From: Hirudinaria manillensis
Lineage: Eukaryota > Annelida > Clitellata > Hirudinida > Hirudinidae
Assembly (NCBI GenBank): GCA_034509925.1
Contig: CM067529.1
Span: 5,217,001 to 5,281,000 of the forward strand
Length of the DNA stretch: 64,000 bases
Direction: 5' to 3'
The notes under the pieces are model-generated. The model did not search any database. It was not told the DNA's origin and saw only the letters and a program-made list of their open reading frames with translations. The translations under genes were made by a program, and so were the position numbers. Below are positions 1-11,411 of the stretch, one piece after another (the first letter of the stretch is position 1; every line of letters starts with the position of its first letter).

Positions 1-167
1 AAATTTTTAATCTATTGTTTCATCGTCCACCGAATATTAAATGCAAATAAAAATGGACGTCCCACGAGATATTTTTGAAACGCTTTCAGCGTTCGATGAT
101 CTTATCAAGAATTTCCGGTGAAAAACATGTAAATTAAAAAAACATTCAAAAATAAAAACGTAAATAT

Positions 168-257
168 GAGGACGAAGATAACGACGACGATGATGATGAT
201 AATGACGATGATGACGACGACGACGATGGTGATGACGATGATGATAATGATGATGAT
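168..257. repeat. GAC/GAT triplet microsatellite
   Basis: Imperfect run of GAC, GAT and AAT triplets. Read on the minus strand it gives a spurious histidine/arginine-rich open frame, which I do not treat as a gene. Confidence 0.85.
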
Positions 258-1929
258 TACCTAACTGGTTTAATGTTGTCATTAACCGAAACTGCAATTT
301 GATGAAGCAATATTATTTAAAGGAAAGCATTTGTTGTTGAATTTGTTGAATCCTTCGTGATGAAGAAGGGTTCCTGAGATTAGGAGGTCTTCATATCAGA
401 TTGGATCTTCTCTTCACGATCTTTTCATGGCAACATGGAGGCTTTTACTTCATCGCCATGTTGCCTACTTTTGACGAACCCAATCGTACGTCCGTAACGA
501 ATTATCATTTATTATAATCAATTGCAAAGTATTTGTAATGAATTATATTTTATATTTCATAAATTATCATTTATTAAAAATTGAAATCACAACACGTTGA
601 CGTTGAAGAAGTCATATCAATGTAATGTCCATTCATCATTGCAATGTAACATCATCGATTCATAAATTTCAAAAAGCAGGCTTTGATCTTAAAATACAGT
701 AAACGTTCTCGAAATAAAAAGATGAAAAGCCAACCGATTTCCAGACTGAACAAGAGAGATTTAAAGCATCCATTTTTAAAATCTTTTAAAGGAGGCTTAA
801 AACGAAACAGCGGCCATTATTTTCCTTGTTTACATTCAATTCGTTCACCTGACAATACAAATGGATTGCTTAGAAAAGATTTAATGCACTTGCAACCGTC
901 GCTTAATCTCGTGATGAATATCATTAAATTAAGCTTTTCTTGGATTTTCTCGACGAAAATCTTTTAAATTCTACTAATTACCAATTAATGGTTTCAGAAT
1001 AATTTTTGGAATAAGTTGGATAAATCTGATAATTATATTAATCGGAATAATAGCATAATGGTTATAATTAATAATTATTAAATGTAATAATATATCGTTG
1101 AGAAAATTATTTAAGTGAAAATCTCTCGATAAAATCAGATTTTAATGCTTGAAAACTTAAATAAATTGAAATAAAATGAAATAAATTAAACCGAATTTTA
1201 AAAAATATTTCTTTAAAAAGATTTTTATTCGTTCAATTTATGTCCATTAATTGCTGCACGCCATGACAGATGAATGCTAAAGGTTTACAATAATGCCTAA
1301 TAACATTAAAAATTAAAACTAATTAATTTTATTATTTAATTAAATATAAATATCTAACAAATATAAATGCAATTCCAGCCCAATTGAGATAAAAACGAAG
1401 CTACTAACCTCTCGTATAGCAGTAAGCTATCAAATGGTGACTCAGAGGTTTTTAAATAATAAAGTATTTATCAATAATTTATTGTTAATCAGTTAATAAT
1501 TGTTAATCAATTCACGCTTGAGTGATCACGCGGGAGAGATTGGCACCAATGCTTTAAGAAGACAACGTGGGCATAGAAGCACGTGCTTCTCCATCTTATA
1601 TGGCGTCCGTCCTCGTGCAAATTGCTCGTCTTATTATCGCCCGGGATTTTTGTTTTTAATCTCCTTAAATCATTAAAAACCTTTTTTTAAATAAAAGATC
1701 ATGCATTAGCATTTCAAATTTAATAAAATCTCGATTAATAATTGAATTTTTAATTAATTATCTGATAACATTTGGGACTTTTATATATTCGAACCCTAAT
1801 CATCACCATCATCGTCTCTATGGTCTTTGGTCGTCATCATTATCATCTGCAGCAGGGATATGAAATGATTATAATCGTTGTCATCAATATCATCACGAGA
1901 GATGAAACTTTAGTCAGAGGATCAACATT

Positions 1930-2003
1930 TTGTTGTCGTTGTTGTTGTTGTTGCTGTTGTTGTCTTTGTTGATGTTGTCGTTGTTGTTGATGTTGATGTT
2001 GTT
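1930..2003. repeat. TTG/TGT triplet microsatellite
   Basis: Imperfect TTG repeat with occasional TGC, TCG and GAT triplets. One frame reads as polycysteine, which is an artefact of the repeat. Confidence 0.85.
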
Positions 2004-2370
2004 ACTTCAAAAAGATAAAAACATGTGGACGCATGTATTTCCAGCCCCCTTCCAATTACAACTTGGATTCTGAGATGAACACAGAAATCGTCATGTGTCA
2101 GATTTTGGATATTCTTTGTTGATTTTTGTGCCGCATATTAACGAGATAAAACAATTAATAATATTAATAATAATATTTATTATTAATATTAATAATTGTT
2201 ATATCAATATAATTATAAATATTATTATATTATTATTAATACTATTATCATTATACACATTTAATAAGTAAATTAATTGGTTAGGTATTAACATAAATTG
2301 TAGCGATAATAGAATAAATTTAAAATACATATGTTTAAATTTTTAACTCTGCACCAATTTTTCTGTTATT

Positions 2371-2372
<2 letters not shown>

Positions 2373-2437
<65 letters not shown>
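2373..2437. repeat. TAA/AAT microsatellite
   Basis: Almost pure run of about 21 TAA triplets. It is followed by AT-rich sequence containing a second, shorter ATT run near 2533-2555. Confidence 0.9.
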
Positions 2438-2939
2438 TATCAATGTATATATAATAATTATTATAATTCATATCTAGGATTATATGTATACATAATAATT
2501 ATTACCATTTATAATTATGATTATACACATAAATTATTATTATTATTATTGTTATTGATATTTTATTCATCAGATATCAGATTGGCATAATACGCAATAC
2601 AGAATCCAAGTAAACATGCTCAAATGTGGCACCAACATTTGCAGGTAATAAATTAATTAAATAAAATAATTTAATTTGTCTGGCATTGTAGCCTCATGAA
2701 TAAATTAACAGCAAAGCATGGATCATGGATTGTGCCGATATCCAGGGGGCCGTGGCAGGATTAGGATAGACTTTGTCCTTAAAATGCGTAATAATATGAC
2801 CGATTAATAATAATATGACCTATAAATAATAATAATATGACGTATTAATATTATGGCCAACAGATCAGCAACAAATTCCTGCAGAAATTCTGAAAATTAC
2901 TTTGAATTACAACAAGTAATGTTCAGTTGCGCCGAACTA

Positions 2940-2980
2940 AAACAATAACAACAACAACAATAATAACAACAACAACAAAT
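2940..2980. repeat. CAA/TAA triplet repeat
   Basis: Short interrupted run of CAA and TAA triplets in non-coding DNA. Confidence 0.7.
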
Positions 2981-3150
2981 CATCTTCAGCATGACAATGA
3001 AGTCTATTTATGTAATAGCAGTATTAATAGTATTATGTTAATTAATGTCCTTTTGGCATAGCTAGACATCTGAGACAAGGGCCATTTATGTTCTGCCTGA
3101 TCCTTAAATAGTACTTGACGAACATCAAATCCTTAAATAGTACTTGATGA

Positions 3151-3265
3151 ATATATTAATATTAATATATAATATATTAATGTAATATATTTAATATTAT
3201 TAATATTATTAATACTAATATTATATAATTAATATTATATTAATATATTAATATTAATATTCTTA
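3151..3265. repeat. AT-only self-complementary tract
   Basis: More than 100 bp made almost entirely of ATATTAATATTAAT-like words. These are their own reverse complement, so the tract could form alternative hairpins. It looks like decayed simple sequence; no terminal repeats or target-site duplication were seen. Confidence 0.6.
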
Positions 3266-3492
3266 AATTCACCATTAAATGATTGAATTAAGTTAATTTC
3301 TATCTCAAATATAAATTGGCGCAATTATCTCACTTATTTACGCCCTATAGTTACCATGGAAAGCGTACGTAACCAAAGAATAGCTGCCTTATTGGTCACA
3401 TATTATCACATACATTCAATAAAGCTTTAAACAATTTAAGGCCTACGAAGTCGTGTCAGAAATTCACGTCAAGCGGCTTAATGCCATTGAAT

Positions 3493-3695
<203 letters not shown>

Positions 3696-4631
3696 GAATG
3701 CCTCGATGAATAAATTATTATCTAATGCCTTACTGAATGCAAAACATTCACGAATGCTTAGTCAGAAAGTAGAATCACAAGAACATGACATTCTGTCTCT
3801 GTTGAAGATATTTGTAATTCAACATCAAACTGGATTCTGATCATGACATCTGGAGGTTACATAATCATTTGTTAATTAACTTATTAATTAATTAATTTAT
3901 TTATTAATTTGGTTTACGGTTTAATTACGTTAAAAATTTCAAGGTGACGACTCATTTATCACGCAAACATGTTAATTTATAGCACGAGTTAATCTTGCGA
4001 TTTAAGGGCACATTTAAGAAGATTTTAAAGATTTTCAAACTAAAAAATAGATATTTGCTGCTAAATTCAATCTAAATTCAACCTGACGTTTCTGAAGTGA
4101 CAACATTTGGCGTGGTAACTGGATGGGGATAACTGGACACCTTAATCAGTGACATTCACACAACGTTGAAATGACATTTAAACAATATGACAATAACATT
4201 CACAGATCAATGACATAACGTTACTTCGTTTGACTAATGTCTGCCCATAAGGACATGTTATATGTAAAAGATATTATTATAAAATAAAGCAGTTTCTAAC
4301 TTTTTCTTGATACATCAGTGCAATGTTACGGACTTGCATTTTAAAATATCATAAATTTAGAATTATTTCATTTAATTTCCAAAATATAAAACAATAATTG
4401 ATAAATAATCACAAATCAACGCTAAAATCATTTTTAATCTAATGTGAAACACAAAGAGAAAAGAAAGTGAAACAGATTTAATCCAATTAGGAGGTGATTC
4501 TAAAAATAGCAGACCTTTAGCTGACCGTTCACCTGAAACCCTACCTTGACCTGAGCTCACACACAAACGTTTTTAAAAAAAGGAAATTTGAGTCCGTCTC
4601 TGTTGATGTTGATGATGATAGGAAGAGTAGA

Positions 4632-4700
4632 ATGAAAACGACAAAAACTAAAGAAGACGACGACAAAAACTAAAGGAGACGACGACAAAAACCAAAGACG
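4632..4700. repeat. 22-bp tandem repeat, about three copies
   Basis: Three adjacent copies of a 22-bp unit of the form ACGACGACAAAAACTAAAGG plus two bases, with one or two mismatches between copies. Non-coding. Confidence 0.7.
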
Positions 4701-5089
4701 GAATACTGAAAACAAGAAACAATGACTTAGTAGAGATCATAGAAGACAATTCAACGGACAAATGTTGTGCAAAGTCATCGGGTTATCTGAAAGTCAATCT
4801 ATAAAGATAAGAAGAAACTGACAAATAAACTCGACGAAGAGCCATGAAATCCAAATAACATTCATAAATTAAATTCAAATAAATGGATATTTTAAATTTT
4901 TTTTGTGAAAAGTCCCGCTGGAAAATATTTTTCGAGTTCGTTCTTTTTTGTCATAATTTATCTCCGTGCTCCAAGCTGAATGGTAGAATCTCAACTGGCG
5001 GAAATTGAGAGCAAAGAATAATTGACAAAAAGACAAAAAGCAAAGAAATTAAAACGTTTCCGTGTCGTTTGTGAAGTTCTCTCCTCGAT

Positions 5090-5800
5090 GATAAGTGAAT
5101 TCATACGGCGCCGTAAACATCAGGAGATCTTAGATCATTTATATAGCGCCGTTCCGAAGAAAAGCTTTATGTCGGTGCAAACCGAGTTGCAGGCGCGACA
5201 CGTGACGTCTGCTACTTTTTGGCGCGAGAACGAAACTCGTTTTGCGCTCAACTGGAAGACAATGAAACGAAGATTTTGAGGTCACGAAATTTCATGTTCG
5301 TCGTCAATTCTGACTTAAGTCATTGACGTCGTCTTCCGAGGAAAAACAAAAACACCGATTGGCTGATTTCACATAGATGGAATAATTCTCGAGAAATCGT
5401 GACCGGTCTCTCATAAATTCTTTGTTCATGCATTTCTGTTTAAAAATTTTGTTTCTGTCAAAAAAAATAATAAATAAATAAAAAAATAGTTTTTTCAATC
5501 CAATCTGCGTGTCGCATAAACATTAACAGTGATGGATATTTGACATTTGCACCAGATGCGTTACGAATGCGTAACTCTTGAAACATCACTTTTCGTTAAA
5601 AGAGCTTTTATTTAAATTGGAAATAAAAATATCTACGAACATCACCACGTATTGGGGCCGTGGACGCCCCATCCCCCCTTTCTTCGCCCGTCCTACGTCG
5701 TTGGTCAGGTGTCGGATCGGTGAATAAAAATTCTTTTCCTACGAAATTGTCAATTATTATCGACCTCTTACCTAACAAATTCCCGCCTCGAATAGTATTT
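5090..5800. promoter_or_regulatory. GC-richer patch with promoter-like motifs (tentative)
   Basis: The stretch is clearly richer in C, G and CpG than its surroundings. It carries CACGTGACGTC (an E-box overlapping a CRE-like TGACGTC) near 5200 and an inverted CCAAT box (ATTGG) near 5358. It lies about 0.8-1.5 kb upstream of the first visible exon of the membrane SH3 gene, so it could be that gene's promoter or first exon. No TATA box or start codon could be tied to it. Role inferred. Confidence 0.25.
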
Positions 5801-6577
5801 TGAATCCACAAATTCAACACTTAATCATTCGATTTAAATCGATTTTAATTATTTTTTATTTATTCATTATGATTATTTATTTATTATTTTTCATTTTTTA
5901 AATAACCGGATGAAATTTAAATGGCTATTTTTTTAAACAATTCAGGCGTTTACTATACAAATGTAAAATGAAACGTTGTTTGAAAATAAATTAAAAACTT
6001 ATTTATGAATTAATTGAAAACTTATTTATAGTCTTCGGATACATTGCCTTGCAGTTCATCAAGTACAACGACAATAATATGCAGATAATATGCAGGTGTA
6101 TTTCATAATTTCAATCAATCCTTGATAATCAATCACTCAACCAATAAGTATCATGCATGTATTCGTGTATAATATTATAATATTAATATATAATATAATT
6201 ATTGATTTATAATAATTGTTGTATATCAATAATAATAATATTTGTCCTTTTATTTATTTTGTCCTTTATAATATTTATGCTTAATATTTAATATTATAAT
6301 TATAAGTTTAATATTTATAATAATAGTTATTATTACTTTATTCCTCGTTAATCTGAGAATGTTATCACTCCTCGTTTGTCATTCTTGGTGGACTTTAGTG
6401 GGATATTTGAGACAAGATTTTATCGAATATATAAATTATTAATAAGTTAAATTCTTAATTAATAGAAATATTCTGTAAAATATTAACAAACTAAACATTA
6501 ATGAATTGAGTTCCTAGCTAAAGCAATCATTCGGCCAATTGGAATCAATTGTATAAATACAATTTAAAATGTTTTAG

Positions 6578-9500
6578 TTGATACTACGAAACATCAGAGC
6601 AAGAAACATCAATGAATGCCCAAATATTTCCAAATATGAAATTATAATTCCCAATAATTTAAAAGGAAACCCGGGCCTTACGTTGGCTCTCCCAATAACC
6701 CTCGGATTGATCCTCCTGATGATGATCTCCATCGTCGTTGTCTTCGTCTTCGTGGTCAAGAGAAAGCGACATGTGCTAGAAAAGGTTGTTTGCTCGAATC
6801 GATTACTTGTCGAATTATTATAACACTTTCTAATATTTCCATTTTATTCGTAATATTTAATAAATAATAATTTATTTTATTCGTAATATTTAATAAATTA
6901 TTTATTTGATTCGTAATAGTTTCATTTCACTTTTTACTGCAACAGTTTATTGTGACATTAAGTCATGTTAAATATATGCATGTGACGTAAGATTACAATT
7001 ACAAGTTAATTGTACAATAACGTTAAAAGGGATAATAATTATAAAAGGATTTTTTAAATTTTACTTTATTTATTAAATTATTGTTATTATAAATATTAAT
7101 AATTATTTTTTGAATTCACTCAGTGGAATTTCTGGAAGATTGGAGAAAAAAGTGAGGAGCAAAAATCTTTTAAGAGCTTTTTAAATTGAAAAGTATTTTC
7201 TCGAGATTATTTTCTATTAATTTAAAAATTGTGAAATTCGAATCAATCAAAATGTTGCAAACTTATTATATTATTATATTATAATTGTTAGATTTTTGTT
7301 ATAAAAATTCACTGGAACAATTTCCGAACACATCAAAATTTACAAGTGCAGTAAAAGTTTAACTTAATTCAAGGTGCCGGGAGTAATTCCAAGGTGCGCA
7401 CAATTAGCAACAAGTCATACGACAACCAATATCAGCAACAACAGCAACAGCAGCAGCAGCAACAACAACAGGTACGCCTCTTTCCCATGAAGGACGATCC
7501 AACGAGAGTTCGTTGTGGATTGTTGCAAGTCGGGGACATTTATTACGAAGAGAAATCCAAGTACCAGGCTGGAAAACTCAGTAGGGAGGCTGTCGATCAT
7601 GTGTCTCGATGGATGGAAAGCTGTGGCGTGAACCGCGAAATCTACGGAAAGACTGGCATTCCAGTCGGTGGGAAAAGACCCAAAACTGAGGGCCTGAAAA
7701 TGGATCCTAATTCGAATAGCATCTACGAATGCCTTAAAGGTATAAAGTTACAAAACGATGGCGTCGATGCCGTGCAGAAAAATATTTCTTACGAAGAAAT
7801 CAAAAGGATCAAAGTCACGGATTCAAATTCTGATCTGAACAAGAGTAAGTGAATTTAGAAAACTTCCTAGAATTTCGCCTTTTGTAGTTGAGACTTGTAT
7901 GAAACTTTGTATGAGACTTGTGTGATTACTAGGTGATCGGTACCGTTACTTAAGTACAACTTAATGTATGAATTTACAACTCAAGTACTTTTTCAAGTGA
8001 TGGTTCTGGTACTTAAAAACAGAGTACAAGTCCGTTGTCGTTCCACGTTTTGATTATCAGTTTTTATTTTATCGGATTTGAAAGGAATTCTATGATTTCT
8101 TGTAGTTTCAGCGAATGATGCCGATTAGCTTGGGTTCAAATAAATAAAATAAATAAATTAATTAATTCTATTTCTGTGATTAACTAATTCGAATCCTACT
8201 ATTAATTAATTACTTTAAATTCTGTTTCTAAATAAATAAATAAATAACCTTCTAATTGTTAATTGTTAACAACTGTCAAGAAGCAACAGACAATAGGAGA
8301 ACATTCATCGCCATGTACCCTTTGACCTCAGCGTCTGGAGACGAACTGAATCTAAGCGCCAATGACGTCATTTACTACTTGGGTGAGAAGAAGAAAGGAT
8401 GGATGAAAGGAGAAAAGAAGGAATCAGGAGAGATCGGATGGTTCCCGAGATCGCACGTCAGAGAAGGAGTAGGATATCCTATTATAATTATAAATTATAA
8501 AACTACCATTATGTAAATAATTAATTATTAATAAAAATAATTTATTATAAATTAATAATAATAAATTAGTATTAATTGATATTATTATTAATTTTCATCA
8601 AATTTTTAAATTATTCTTTTCGGTTCCTCGTCCTAATAGAGAACGAATCCTAAACAATCGCATATCTGCAATTCCTCGAAGGATATTACATTGTGAATGG
8701 CATTATGAAGGACATTATATTGTCAAGGCTATTATATTATGAATGGGATTATGTTACGAAGGATTTTGTATTATGGAGGATGTTGTGTTATGAAGGATGT
8801 TGTATTATGAAGGACATTTGTAAACATGTTTTCTCCAAAAACTCGTGGATACACGTTTGTGTTGCTGTCAACTCCATTCCTTTTCACGAGTTTTTGCTGG
8901 GTGCTGCCAGTTCTCTTGCATTCCTCAACTGTGTTCTTGTAGTCACTTTTTTTTGGGTTACTCATCATCTTCGTCTTCTTCTTTATTATTATTATTATTA
9001 TTATTAAATTTTAATTCTAGAGTTCTTTTTTTATTACGTTTACACTGTTTATTATCGATTCCAATCATTTATTTATTTACAATTGACACTTTTAGATGAA
9101 CCAAGCTCCAGACACATCGATGTTTGTAAGCGATCCAGCAGACATCGACGATGACGTCGAGGATGACGACGTCGACGTCGACGACAGCGATGACGGCGAC
9201 TCGAGCATCTTTGGCAAGTTATTTTCAGAAACCTCTCCTCATTCATCAAGTAGCAGCTGAATTTGTAAACGTTGATGGTTCAAAACCCACCGCTGAACTA
9301 ATGGTTGTCTTCCATTAGACTGAGGAAGTGTTTCGCGGCAGGGGGCACTATAACAGTCTGACATCGTCGTCGTCACCATCGTCACCATCAAGGAACATCG
9401 TCGTCCAAGTCATCATCACCATTTAACCAACGTGCAATCCACGAATATATTCGCTCATCCGACAAATCATCCATTCATCCAACGTCTCCTCGTCTGAATT

Positions 9501-10656
9501 TGGACTGAAATTGTTTTCAGAGTGCCTGGTGAGGCACGAATATGAAGCGACGTATGATGGCGATCTGTCGCTGAAAAAGGGCGAAGTCGTTCTGGTCAGG
9601 GAGACTTTGGAGAACGGTTGGTGGCTTGGAGAGTCGGCTGGCATGACTGGATTCTTTCCTGGAAGTTACGTGCAGGTTAGTGATTAAAATTTTGATTGAT
9701 TAAAACGATTGAAGATTAGCTCTTTATCTAATCATTCAAATTTAATACATACCTCAGATTTGCGATTCTTCGGTCACGAGGTCGTGCGTGAATTTGTCAG
9801 AAGAACAGAAAAAGTTCAACAGCCTCGGAAAGCGCAATTTCCCAGGGAAACATTTCATCCAGAAGTTGTCAACAATTAACCTGGGCACTTTAAAAAAAGG
9901 CAAATCGAAAGGGAAAATGAGAAAAGAATCGATTAAAGTCATGGGAAGGAAGCCTGCTCCTGAACCCAGCCATGAATTTAATGCAGAATCGAACAAATCG
10001 TATCTTAAAATTCCAACATTTACCTATCAGGATGATACGAAGATTTCCTCAAATCCTGTTTCCACTCTGAAATCTGATCCAGTTTACGGAAACCTTCCTG
10101 AATGTTCAGGTTTCGTTATTTTGATAAATTTTCAATAAAGGTTAATTTCCTGACACTCATCGTGCTTTCATTTTCATAAAAGCATTTTATTTAAACAATA
10201 ACAACAACAAAGCAATAAACGCCAATGGTTATTAATCACTTAATAAAAGTTCGATTTCAAATTCTTCTTTAAGCCAACAGCTCCGTAACTGAAGAAGATG
10301 AACAGCTCAACCTAAGATCATTACAGAAGCCCATAATTCCTATGAAACAAAAGACTTTAGAGCCAATGGAACCATCCAAAAATCCTTCGGTGAATTTTCA
10401 AAGAAATTCAAGCGCAATTCCAACATCGCTATCCAAAGTTCATTCCTCAACAACATCTCTGGAGATCAGCCCCTTTGACAATACTAGGCAGGCAAGACTA
10501 TCGCTCAATTTCGGAGAAGAATTGAAGAGCCGGTTTGCATTATATTGTTTTGATATTAATTCATTGTGTTTCATCATATTATTAGTTCAAATGAGTTAAG
10601 TAATGCACTAAAAACTTTCCTGCAGAGTTAACATGAGGATGAAGGCAGAAGAATAA
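6578..10656 (+). CDS. Type I membrane protein with ITIM-like tyrosine motifs and two SH3 domains (5' end missing)
   Basis: I do not recognise an orthologue. Exons joined by matching splice phase: 6578-6785, 7374-7844, 8281-8468, an acidic exon from 9096 (end unresolved), 9521-9675, 9758-10109, 10274-10532, 10626-10656 (TAA). The first visible exon starts after TTTTAG with no upstream ATG, so 5' exons are missing. It ends a short ectodomain and encodes one membrane helix followed by KRKRH, which places the rest in the cytoplasm. Next come 13 glutamines, SIYECL and ISYEEI 22 residues apart (both fit the ITIM consensus; YEEI is also the classic Src-family SH2 ligand), SH3-1 (AMYPL, DELNLSANDVIYYL, GWFPRSHV), an Asp-rich linker, SH3-2 (HEYEATYDGDLSLKKGE, GWWLGE, GFFPGSYVQ), then a Ser/Pro/Lys tail with VYGNL, a possible Grb2-type YxN site. 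Likely a membrane signalling scaffold; function inferred. The join between the acidic exon and SH3-2 probably needs another small exon. Confidence 0.75.
7430..7471 (+). repeat. CAG/CAA repeat coding for polyglutamine
   Basis: Thirteen mixed CAG and CAA codons in frame, shortly after the membrane helix of the SH3 receptor gene. The mixture of the two codons suggests a tract kept at protein level rather than a fresh pure slippage run. Confidence 0.85.
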
Positions 10657-11411
10657 GCTTGAAGGATTAAAATTTTCTATTCGATTCCTACTTTGATCGT
10701 AACACTATCCAACTTTCGATATCATATGAATGGCGATGACTTACGAATTACCAAATAAATTTAACAAATTCTCCAACCTTCTTGAATGACTAAAAACAAA
10801 GCAGACGTAACAATCTTTCATCGATAGGCATGACAGTCCCATGGCGACTCAGGATGTGGCAAATGACAGCAGACATAAAAGCCATCGCAAGCGGAATCAT
10901 GCTCGTCATCGACAATCTAACGAAATTACGTTCGATCGCGCAATTCCATAAATTTAATTATGCTTTTTAAACGACTCCCACCCCGGCGCATCGAGATGAT
11001 TCTCGAATCTAATTTGGAGAATCGTTGTTATTACTTCGTTATTTAATTATAATATTATTCTTGTTGTTATATCGCGCGCCCCATTTTCGGGAAACACTGT
11101 TGTATGTGAACGTTCGAATCGGAGCGTGTCATAAACAGCAACTCAATGACAACAAAGACGAATCATGGCATCGAGTGCACAACAGGACCAAACTGCGAGT
11201 GGCACAACAATTCACATCCTCAGTTGGATCAAAAGTCAATGATTGTCAAAACGCCATCTTTCGCTGAACCGTTCTCAGAAACGGTTTTCCCCTCAGAAAC
11301 AATTTCTTCAATCCATTTGAAAATATCAAAGTCAACAAATGTCCTTTTTAATATTTCCTCAAAAGATATATCGAAAAGACTTAATTTATTAAAATCAATT
11401 TCCATCAGCAA
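10657..11411. other. Convergent intergenic region between the SH3 gene and POLA2
   Basis: About 0.75 kb between two genes that end towards each other. TTTATT at 11385-11390 is an AATAAA signal on the minus strand only about 20 bp past the POLA2 stop. A plus-strand frame from about 11112 to a TAG at 11413-11415 is open for about 100 codons with unremarkable codon use, and its minus-strand counterpart is also open; neither matches anything I know. See findings. Confidence 0.4.

Noticed and set aside
37..297. Minus-strand histidine/arginine-rich open frame
   Set aside because: It is a translation of the GAC/GAT microsatellite.
5022..5820. Open frames of 64-85 codons on both strands in the GC-richer patch
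   Set aside because: No recognisable domain, and none connects by phase to the next gene. Kept only as a regulatory candidate.
8693..9099. Plus-strand frames within the SH3 gene intron
   Set aside because: Repetitive GAAGGA(C/T)ATTATATT-type words and an ATT run; no domain. The phase of the flanking exons does not need them.
11090..11130. GTTCGAATCGG, similar to a tRNA B box
   Set aside because: No matching A box, acceptor stem or anticodon arm around it.
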